64,000 nt of DNA from Aquilaria yunnanensis (taxonomy: Eukaryota; Streptophyta; Magnoliopsida; Malvales; Thymelaeaceae): assembly GCA_039654915.1 (NCBI GenBank), contig CM077595.1:90747501-90811500 (forward strand), in the 5' to 3' direction. Below are positions 36,758-46,500 of the stretch, piece by piece. The translations under genes and the position numbers were made by a program. The number at the start of each line of letters is the position of its first letter. Within the stretch, counting starts at the first letter, position 1. The notes beneath the pieces were generated by a model. The model was given only the letters and a program-made list of their open reading frames with translations, was not told where the DNA came from and did not search any database.

Positions 36758-37337
36758 CTTCCCGCCCCCATGTGGGGGCCTTTATTGTTTTTTATTATTT
36801 TTCTTCTCTCTCTCTCTCTCCATTTTTCTCTTCTGCTGCTTTTGTCGTTTTCTTTTTTCATTTCAACAATTGTGGCTAGTAGGTGAAATAGCTGCAAGCA
36901 TTAGCAGCAAAATTGGAAAACAGAAGAGAAACAGCTAGCAACGCGGAGGATGCAACGCGGCTATTTCTCCTATAAATAGCCATGCTTTCTCCTCCTTCAG
37001 TGCATCTGGTAGCTTGCTCATAATTCCTAAAGAGCAAAAGAAAATTGTGAGAGAGAGAGATTTATCATTGGGGAGTGACAAAATAGTGAGATAATTTTTG
37101 GGGGTGTTTGGAAAACACTTGAGTGCCACTATTTTGGGTTTATCTCATACCTCTAGAATTTTTTGTCTAGGGAAGATTCTCTCTCTGTAAGCCTACTATT
37201 TTTAGTGAAAGAAAATATCAGAGTTTGTCCCGTGGACGTAGCCCTAAAATTAAGGGTGAACCACGTAAATTTTCTAGTGCCATCTTTATTAATCATCTTG
37301 CTCTCGAAGTTATCACCCGCTGCCCACGGTCCCAACA
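36752..37337 (+). repeat. Copia 3' LTR
   Basis: 586 bp; the 14 extra bases relative to the 5' LTR come from AGGATGCAACGCGG inserted at 36947, a local duplication of GCAACGCGG. TATA box at 36971-36979. Confidence 0.94.
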
Positions 37338-37422
37338 GTATAAACATAATCGCGGATGCATACTTGCATAAGCACACAAGATTCTTCCTTTTGAAATTAT
37401 TGCTTTACTCATTAATCTTTGC

Positions 37423-37468
<46 letters not shown>
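37423..37468. repeat. (ATA)n microsatellite
   Basis: 46 bases of uninterrupted ATA/TAA repeat, about 170 bp downstream of the PME-2 stop codon and just outside the Copia 3' LTR. Confidence 0.92.
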
Positions 37469-37634
37469 GAGAAGCGGCTTTATCTTGAATGAGTACAAAA
37501 TAAAGTTTGTCATACATAATGGTAATGGAACATGAACACAACAAATGATATACCGATCGCATCATCATGAGATGGCGTTCTGAAAACTCTAGTCCCTTGG
37601 AATTAATGAGTAGCAAACGGCGATGGAAGTTTAA

Positions 37635-39382
37635 TTAGGGTCTAACGAATCCAGGAGCCAAGTTAAAGCCAGCCTCCGTCAGCCACCGCCCTTTTGCCAG
37701 AAGCAGAACCCCAGCTGTGTACCTAGCTGCCTCTTCCTTCGTAATACTCCTCTTCACACCTACCCGATTGACCCTGAACGCCGTGCTCGCCCCCGGCCCA
37801 GTATTCTTGTACTCGGCGCACACGGCGGTGTCTCCTTCAGCCTTGTTCTTCATCTCCGCCGCCCAACCCTCTGGCGAGATCAGATCCCCCAGCTCGTTCT
37901 CCATGAACACGTGGACGCCGAAGCTTCTCCACGGCCGCCCAAGATACGTCTTCACTTTCAACCTGTCGTTGAAGAAATTCCTTTCCGGGACGACCCGACA
38001 ACCTTGGATCACCAGTGCTCCATTGGCGTTGGGGCTCTGCTGTTGATGGGCCAGAACAACGTTGGATTGGCCCGGCAACGGCCTCCGCACAATGATTTGG
38101 GACATCTGGACAACGGTGGCGGAATTGCCGAAGATGAAGTCGATCGTGCCGGTGATGATGCAGTTGCGGTAGAATTGTCTGTTGGCTTGGGCATACAGGG
38201 TGTCTTGGAAACCCTCGATCCTGCAATTGAAAAATGCCGCCTTGTCGCCAGCCACCCTCAGTGCAACCGCCTGCTCTCCCCTTGGATCCGCCGTGTTCAG
38301 AAATCCGATCGACTTCGCGATGAACCGGTCTCCTAGGACACCTGGCACAGTGTATTATATATTAGCGGCCAATCTCTGAAACTAAAATCTACCATCGAAT
38401 CCCACTTACTAAATGTGCTCGTATAGGGGGTCAGGAGTTTGGAGATTTTGACACTGGCTTGACCAGAGACAACGGTTTTTCTCGGACCATCGCCGTACAT
38501 AAGGATGTTGGGAGTTTGCAAGTCGACGGTGACGTTTTCTTTGTAAATTCCGGCCTTCACGTGTATGATGTACCTGGTCGGAGATTTCTTAGGAGCAGCG
38601 TTGAGAGCAGCTTGGATCGTCTTGAATTGTCCGCTTCCATCTTGAGCCACGACGGCGTTAGGCGTCAGGTTGCTTTTGTCGTCCCTCCCAATCAGCTTCC
38701 TTTCAATAGAACCCATCCACTCCGGAAATCCGTCGGTGACTGAAAATAGCCTCCGGCGCGTACCTGAGATGTTGTGCCGCAGACGGAACCGTCCGAGGAT
38801 GTCCGACAGTTTCGTTACGATTGCCAGAGCGTTGTCCGTCACCTTGTCCGTTTCCGTCATCTGCGTCATTACCGCCATCTTCGTGTTTTCCTCACCGTGG
38901 AACTCCTGTACGCACGTCTGTTGGAACGTCATGGTGGCGCTCAACCAAGTCCTCAAGTCGTTGATGAGATCGTCCGCGTAGCTCCGCAGCGGCTCGTCTT
39001 TGACGGCAGTCATTGTCGTGTTAAGCTGGTAGAGGGCGAGGCTGATGAAGTCCTTGCAGAGCGCCAGAGATGACTGTGTGGATGCCATACCCTTTTCGGC
39101 GATCAAAGAGTCGGTGAAGTTGGAAAACTTGACGGTGGCTTCATGGGCGGCGGCGATGGCTCGCTTGATGAATTCTTGTGGGTCGGTGCTGTTGACGGGG
39201 CTTAACGTTTTCTGGCAGGTTTCTTGGTGAAGGGTGGATCGGCAGAAGTTAAAGACGGCCTTCATTTTTGGTGAGGAGGTTTCTTCTTCCTCAGCGGAAT
39301 TAATGAGAGCAACTATTCCAATGGCGACGCCCATCAGCAGTATGAATGAAATTGCCGACATTGCGACTTTTTTGGCTTCCAT
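37635..39382 (-). CDS. Pectin methylesterase with inhibitor prodomain (PME-2)
   Basis: Exon 1 39382-38410 (324 codons plus 1 nt), intron of 68 bp (38409-38342, GTAAGT...CCAG), exon 2 38341-37635 (TAA stop); 559 aa. Seen: a membrane anchor near residues 5-28; a PMEI-type prodomain with Cys47, Cys56, Cys109 and Cys157; processing-like motifs RRRLF (209-213) and RKLI (228-231); and a catalytic domain with Gln348, Gln370, Asp371 (GFQDTLY), Asp392 (GTIDFIFG), Arg460 and Trp462 (YLGRPW). Exon 1 length, intron phase and the numbering of catalytic residues are identical to PME-1, so the two are tandem duplicates. Its codons are visibly more GC-rich than those of PME-1. The second processing motif ends LI instead of LL. 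The Copia insertion ends 297 bp beyond its stop codon. Confidence 0.94.
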
Positions 39383-40035
39383 GTTTGTCGTTCTTTGGAT
39401 CGATTCAATTTTTCACCTCTTAAGATTGGTTCGATAAATAACATAAAGGTGATTAAGTCAGAAAAGCTATCTGATGGTATCTTTTATTTGCGAGACATAT
39501 ATCTTAAATGTTGAAGTTATCTCTCTCCCTCCTTGTTGTGGGTTTTGGTGATGGTAAGAACACGCCACGGGATGACCAAACGAGAAGGAGAGAGAGATTT
39601 TTGTCGAAGCTTGCAACGGGAGAGATGCAACTGACATGTTTCATGCGTATCCTTCCTCTCCCTTAATGTATTTTCTATTGATCAATTGGTGATTATTTTG
39701 GCTTTCTTTAGCTTAAATCTGGGCATCCAGTACTACAGCACAACCTTGACTAACTTTAGCTTGTTTGTTGTCCAAAACAATCTACTCCATTTTCGAAATG
39801 CTAACTTTAACTTGATTAACCCTTTTCAGTTGGCAACCCTTCTCATATTTTATACGAAATAACTATGTTTGTTCAGATAAAAGGGTTCATATAGAGCAGT
39901 GTGAATTTAGGGTTGATGAACATTATATGTTCGAATTAATTGACTCCCAGAAAAAAAAAACTCGTGGAAAGCATATATGGAACTCTTTTCGTAGAAATTA
40001 AAAGGAACATGTGAAAATTAATTTAATCATTAGAC
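39383..40035. other. PME-2 upstream region
   Basis: AT-rich upstream DNA of PME-2 with no coding frame and no TATA box I can place with confidence. It runs to the TSD of the solo LTR at 40041, so only about 650 bp of single-copy promoter sequence remains adjacent. Confidence 0.4.
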
Positions 40036-40040
40036 CAACA

Positions 40041-41441
40041 TGTTGGATTTGTTCCAAAGAAAACTTTAATTTTGATGATGACAAATGATGTGTGTTAATC
40101 TTTTAATCTCACCTCTTTGGTCAAAATAAGGTTAATTGAACTTATGCTTAATTTCCAAGTGTGTCAAGTGATTATATCAAAAAATATGCTTTAAGAATCT
40201 TGAGGAAAAATTGCTTTTGAAAAGAAACTAGTTTGAATCAAGTTTGATTTCCAAATGACAAGTGTTTTTGAGTTGTTTTAAGTTTAATCCATTAAAGTCA
40301 CAGTTTAACAGGTATTTCTTTCACCCAAGTTTAACTTGCTTCCAAGGTTATACTTTAACACGTTAAACTGGTTTAATCCGAAGTTTAAGTTTTCTGTGAC
40401 TTTTCGAAAAACATCAGTTAACGCGTTAAAGTTGGTCTTAACCTATTAAAGTCGAAGTCTGAAGGCTCCCTTTCAAATGCTTCAAGTGGCGCGTTTTCAA
40501 CCAAGATTTCAAATGGAACTCAGACGAATCAGAAGACGCCACCTAGATAGTTCTGCCGTGCATTAAATGCATTGTCTCCAGCTGCTTTTGATCGTTGAAG
40601 GGAGAAGTCGAGTTTAACGGGTTAAACTCAGGACTTAACGCAAAATCTGGGAACTCTGCATTTTTGCGTAAAAACAGAGCAACGGCTCTCCAGATTTTAA
40701 GGAACCTTTTCAGGCACTTCCAGCAGGGTTTCAACGGTCTAATAGCTTCCTAAATAGTATATTTACACTAAGAAACATGTTGTAAACAACACTTGGCAAC
40801 TAGAAAAGATAATCCTTCATCAAAGAGCTTGAATTAGAAAAATTGCCAAGAACTTGTGCTTGTGCTTTCATTGGCTTATCTAAGCATTGAGTGTTTCCTT
40901 AGTTCTTACCTTGTAACCATGAATTGTTGAGCTTGTCTTGAGTGGTTGAGTGATTTCCTTGTAAGGAAAAGGGGGTTAGAAGGGTTTCTAGTTAGCCTTT
41001 GGCAAAACTAGTGAGAGGTGAAGATAGAAGAAACTACCAAAGGGTTGTGTGCCCTTGTAAGCTATTGTGTATCATTGTGTTTCATAGTAAAGAAGAAAAC
41101 TCTCAAGTGGTGAGCTTGAGGAGAGGAGTAGGCTTTCAAGAGGAGAGTTCAAACCTCTATAAAAATTCTCTTGTCCAAGCTTCTGCTTCTCTCTACATAC
41201 TTGAGCTTTGGTGGGTGTTTTATGCAACTTACTTTGGTTGAACTTGTTTGTTTTCAAAACTACTTCAAAGGTAGCTTTCAAAGCAAATTCTAGGTGGATT
41301 GTGGTAGTTATTTTCTGAGTAAAATAGAGTTAATCATTGTTCCTCAAATTAAATTTGAGTTTGGGGTTTCAAGGATTCACTTGTGCTTTATTTTTGGAAC
41401 CCAACTAATTCACCCCCCTTTTGGTTGCACTTGGGCCAACA
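40041..41441 (+). mobile_element. Solo LTR, TSD CAACA
   Basis: 1401 bp from TGTTGGATTTG to GGGCCAACA, flanked by CAACA at 40036-40040 and 41442-41446. The end CACCCCCCTTTTGGTTGCAC...CCAACA is typical of plant Copia LTR ends (family knowledge; lineage not assigned). The first half repeats short motifs around GTTAAAC and TAACGCGTTAAAG. There is no coding region and no PBS after it. Confidence 0.8.
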
Positions 41442-41446
41442 CAACA

Positions 41447-41810
41447 TATTTACAAACACATGCACAAACACATTTTAGGTATGAATCACACTTAATTAGT
41501 GATGTGTTTAGCACTGCTAAAATCTAGTCTTTTAGTGATAGCTTAAATTATTAATGCAAAGAATCGTCACAAAGTAGCAACGGCAAGCTGTCACTAGAAA
41601 GTCTAGCAACATTTCTAGTGGCAACTAATTACCATTAACACTTCTAGAATGCTTTAGCGACAAAAAGTCATAGCTAATGTGCTAGCCTATAGTAATGACT
41701 AATTGTTTCTAAGATTTTGCTAGACACTGCTGAGCAACGACAGCCCGTAGCTAGGTTATGGCAAGCCCTAGTGATGACTAGTAGTCATTAGGTAGCCACG
41801 GCCCATCGAT
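41447..41810. other. Repeat-derived DNA, possible transposon subterminal region
   Basis: Short motifs such as AGCGACAAAAAGTC, CTAGCAAC and AATGACTA recur. Similar motifs continue on the other side of the solo LTR at 57847-58010 (GCTAGCAACTAG, CAATGACTAGC). This suggests one older element, perhaps CACTA-like subterminal repeats, split by the solo LTR. No gene. Confidence 0.35.
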
Positions 41811-42252
41811 GATAGTGTTGGGTTTCGGGAGCCAAACAGCGCAGCAGAATTTAACCGAAACCCTCTAGGATCCAAGTGAAACGGGGTAAATCGGGTGTTC
41901 GAAAATTTCATACCTAATTTTCGGTTGAGATCTCTCACTCAACTGTAGAGTCGAATCACAAAACCTGAACAGTTGACGTGTTCAGGCTCTCTATGGTATC
42001 CACATGAGCCTCTCGGGATCACCACGCTTCCACCATGTCCCAGCAGATGCGTTTCTCTTGCGCTCGCAGTGCTAGCTTGCGTCCTCCAAGGAATTGCAAG
42101 AGAAGAGTGCGGCTGTCCTTTTGGGAGGCTAGGGCAAGGAGACCTGCGAATCTCTCACTTAAAAGTTGTATTTATAGTGAGACTCAACTTCCAGGCCTAA
42201 TGGGTTTCAAAGCCCTAATCCAATTAGGATTTAATTTCGGGCTTAATAATGG

Positions 42253-43225
42253 TGATAGCCAAAGGCTATTGCCTCCTCGGTAGTAACTCCCTGCCAGAAT
42301 ATTGGCCGAGGAGTCTGACGTCACCCAAGAGAGGATCTTTTTACTGACCTCGGAAGGTGCGAAGTCAAACACTATGAGCTCGAGACTTCGGTTAGCTCGT
42401 CAGGAATTCCGAGGACAACACCGTCTCCATCGAGGGGCCAGACTGACCGTCTTCGGGTAAGAGAGCCATCTCTCTGAAGCAAGGAAGAATCTCCCCGAAG
42501 GCAGAGGCCCCGAAGAGGATCTTCCCCGAACAAGAAACACCTGAACAAGGGAATCCCCTAACTATGGGTGTGAGTCCCGAAAAAGGTGTCCATCAAGGGA
42601 GCTCCCAGAACTATGGGATAGATCCCGAAGGAGGTGCTCACACCGAAGGACGGATAGAATCCGAAGAGGGTGCACGCACCGAAGGGCGACCTCGCCCAGG
42701 GGACCTCGGGAGTACGGTATGAGCATTTAAGGAGCCTCTGACATGTCGCCCACAAGCCCTACACGTCACATCTGAACGGCGAACTGACACGTCGCAACCC
42801 CCCCAGTCCTGACACAACCTGTCCGGGTCCAGGGCTAAAGGAGGCTACAAACGGCTGCCTGTCCCCTAGGTCCAAAAGTACAGATCAAATCCGACCAAAC
42901 ACATGTCATGATCTGAACGGACCAACTACTCCTATAAATACTAGGAAATGGGACTGGGCAAAGGATGGGGCATTTTCCTCCCTCTGAGAAAACATAAAAC
43001 AGGCAAGACACTTGATCCCTTAGTGTTCTTCCTCCACTTTCACTCAGAAAACTGACTTGGGCGTCGGAGGGTCCTCCCCGGAAAAGCAAACCGGGGACCT
43101 CCTAACCTCTTCTTTGAGCTTTTCAGGCACATTCAGCTGGGAAACCAGAGCTCCAGGCACTCGCCTCCTCAGGAAGTCTCTCCACCTGTCAACATGACAG
43201 CAAACGAAGATGCTTTGGGGCATCA
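42253..43225 (+). repeat. Tat 5' LTR
   Basis: 973 bp, rich in CCGAAG motifs, with TATA box TATAAATA at 42933-42940 (offset 680, same as in the 3' LTR). It ends GGGGCATCA directly before the PBS. Confidence 0.95.
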
Positions 43226-43227
43226 TT

Positions 43228-43245
43228 TGGCGCCGTCTGTGGGAA
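43228..43245 (+). promoter_or_regulatory. Tat primer binding site (tRNA-Asp-like)
   Basis: TGGCGCCGTCTGTGGGAA starts two bases after the LTR. The first nine bases complement the plant tRNA-Asp 3' end. This TTTGGCGCCGTC context is common in Tat-type elements. Confidence 0.8.
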
Positions 43246-43583
43246 ACTACTCCCAGGTAGCTGTTGTCGAAACTCGGCGTTCGAAGGACAAAGGACTCCC
43301 GAAGTCCCCGTCCGCGCCTGAAAACCAACTAGCTACCGAACAAAGTCCCCCAGAGACTTCCTTGCCTGAAGAGGAACGCCCTCTTGTCATCACCATGGGT
43401 TTTTTACGAGACTTTCAGAGGTCCGTTGTGGCTGAAATGACACAACAGATAGACCGAAGGTGGCCGCAACCAGCCTAGGCGCAAAAACCTACTTCGCCAG
43501 CACGACCTCGGGAGAAAAGCCCAAGGGCAACCCATCATAGCTCGGGAAGTGGGGAGCCACGGGAAGAGTCCTCGACAGACAAC

Positions 43584-46500
43584 TTGCCCCTCGGAGCACG
43601 GCTGGCGGAAAGAGCGAGGTCTGAACGACCCGAAGTCCCGTCCAGAAGAAGTTTGTCGCCAGAGGCAAGGTCCCCCTCACCTCGGTTCCGAAGTCGCTCC
43701 CCGAAGAGACGGCAACAGTCCTTTTATCCAAGAACCTCCAAGCACCAGGAAGAGGAGCCCAGTGCTACGCTCCTCCTGGAGAAAGTCTTGGCCAGACTGG
43801 AGAGAGTGGAACAGCAGGTGGCACGCAAGCCTGTTTGGGCCAGGCTAACTGAAACCGTCTCTGGAGATGAAACTCCTTTCGCCCGAACAGTGGTCGAGGC
43901 GGCCATGCCAAGTGACTTCAGGCTACCTCGGCTAGAGACCTATGAGGGTCAGACTGATCCCCAGGCCCACCTAACAAAGTACAAACGCAGCATGGTGCTA
44001 CACGGGGCTGATGATGCTACACTCTGCAAGTGCTTTGAAGTCACCCTCGCAGGACCAGCAATTGCCTGGTACAATTCCCTGCCTCCCGGAAACATCAAGG
44101 GGTTCCAGGAGCTGTCCACAGCGTTTACCCAACAGTTCATTGGGAGCAAGCCGACGGCGAAGATGCCCGTCCAGATATTTGACATAGCACAAAGAAACGA
44201 GGAGACCATCCGTGACTATGTCGAGAGGTTCAACAGGGAGGCCCTCAGTGTTCCGGACTTTCGTCCCGAAATCCGCATCCTCGCCATGACGAGGGGCCTC
44301 CGGAGGGATTCGCAATTGTTTTATGAATTCTCCAAAGATCCCCCGGACACGCTGGGAGAATTCTACCGAAGGGCTGAACAACATATGACAGCCGAAGAGC
44401 TGAGAATGACTGGGCTGAAGGCTGACCATATTCACGCTCGCGGCGAAGGGTCCAGCCAGCAAGCCCGGTGTCCAACGGAACAGTTAGGCCGACCTCGGAG
44501 AATGCGAGTAGGAGGAAGGAAGCCCCAAAACTTTACACCTCTGAGCACCACAAGGGCTAACGTCCTCATGGCGTTGGAAAAACAGGGGGCTCAAATCCAA
44601 CGACCGAGGGGCATGACTGCTGACAACAGAAGGAACATGAAGAAATTCTGTCAGTTCCACCGAGATCACGGTCATGACACCGAAGACTGCTTTCAGTTGA
44701 AAAAGTACATTGAATCACTGATAAAGCAGGGCCAGCTTCGGCGTTATTTGAGAATGCCTTCCCCGAAAGGGAAAAAAGAGGAAGAAGGAAAGCCCGATGA
44801 CGAGGATTACGATTCAGACAGGCGAAGGAACCGAAGTCCGAGAAGGCGTCCTCCACCTTCGGCAAGAGTAATACAGACGATCACAACCGGACTTCCATCC
44901 TCGGAAAGAAAAAGAAGGGCCAGAGAGATAACGGTGATGGAATATCAGAGCCCAACAAAAAAATTGGCCCGCGAGGATGGCTCCACCATCTTATTTCCCC
45001 ATGACGATCCATTGCTGATAATGGCAAGGATAGGAAACTGGGACGTCAAGAGGGTACTGCTGGACGATGGGTCAAACGCAGACGTCTTGTTCTCACATTT
45101 TCTGCCAAGCTTGGGCATATCCAGGAGTGACCTCAAGGCTGTTACTTCACCCACGTTCGGCGTAGGACCATCTGAGCTACCTGTCCTCGGGTGGATCGAC
45201 CTCCCCTTGATGATGAAAGGAACTTCGGAGAAAGGAACTGCTGAGTTGTTCGCCTCTACCATGGCAAGATTCATAGTCATGGACGTTCCTTCGTCATACA
45301 ACGCCATCCTCGGGAGGCAGACACAGGGAAATTTGCACATTCGCCCTGATGTAAAGTACTTGACCGTCACCTTCGCCACCAAAGACGGAGACGCAAAGAT
45401 CTTCATTGATCAAGGAGAGGTGAGAAAGGTGTTCGTCAGAGCACGAAAGGCTCCAGCAAGCAACTTAGCACATGCTGTAGAAGCAAAAGAGCTGGAAAGG
45501 GGCGAGGCAGAAGATCCCACAAAAGCGGAAACAGAAGAAGTAGAGCTTGTCCCAGGCCATGGTACCCGAATAGGGAAAAGCATGGCCGAAGGAGACAAGG
45601 AAAAACTTGTATCTTTTCTGCTTACAAATAAAGATCTGTTCGCCTACTCGCCGAAGGACATGCCAGGGGTAAACCCTCGCGTAATCCAGCATAGCCTCAA
45701 AGCGAGTCCGGAAGTAAAACCTGTCTGGCAAAAGAAACGGAGCATCTCAGCGCACAAAAGTGACTTCATCAAGACCGAAGTCCAGCGTCTGATAGACGCT
45801 AGCGTTATCCGGGAAGTAAACTACCCCGAATGGCTAAGCAACGTGGTAATTGCCACAAAAGAAGGAAGTAGTAAGCTCCGGATGTGCATCGACTTCAGAA
45901 ATTTGAACGATGCTTGCCCGAAAGATTCATATCCTCTTCCGCCAATAGACCAACTGGTAGACTCAACTGTCGAGTACGGGCTCCTAAGTTTCCTGGACGC
46001 TTTCAGTGGCTACCATCAGATAAGGATGGACCCCGAAGATGAAGAGAAAACTGCCTTCATCACCGAGGGAGGAACATATTGCTATATTAGGATGCCCTTC
46101 GGGCTCAAGAATGCAGGAGCCACCTACCAGAGGCTGATGAACAAAGTCTTCAAAGACCAAATGGGGAGGAACATGGAGGTGTATGTTGATGATATGATAG
46201 TCAAAAGCAAATTGCCTGGTTACCACGTTGCAGATTTAGAGGAAACCTTCCAAAAACTCAGAGCCTTCGGGATCCGCCTTAATCCTGAGAAATGCATCTT
46301 TGGGGTGACCTCGGGAAAGTTCCTTGGGTACATGGTATCCGAAAGAGGCATCGATGCTAACCCCGAGAAGATTAAGGCTCTGCTTGAATTCCGAACTCCT
46401 GCCACAGTCAAAGACGTGCAAAGACTCACCGGAAGAATAACCTCTCTGAGCAGGTTTATTTCCAGGTACGGAGATAGGTGTCGACCCTTCTTCAAAGTGC

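Larger units (their letters stand above)
22831..37337 (+). mobile_element. Copia LTR retrotransposon, nested host of a Gypsy element
   Basis: Ends TGTTGACTTC...CCCAACA, with a perfect 5-bp TSD GTATA at 22826-22830 and 37338-37342. LTRs are 22831-23402 (572 bp) and 36752-37337 (586 bp). Without the inserted Gypsy (24802-34006 plus one TSD) the element is about 5.3 kb, normal for Copia. Domain order is gag, protease, integrase, reverse transcriptase, RNase H. One continuous frame runs from 23546 to 36757 without frameshifts but with four nonsense codons, so it is defective. Lineage is probably Tork/Tnt1-like from the gag start and integrase-before-RT order (inference). By eye the LTRs differ at about 8 bases plus a 14-bp indel. 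Confidence 0.95.

Noticed and set aside
43194..43394. ATG at 43194 as the Tat gag start
   Set aside because: It lies inside the 5' LTR and the frame would run through the primer binding site; 43395 or 43584 is more plausible.
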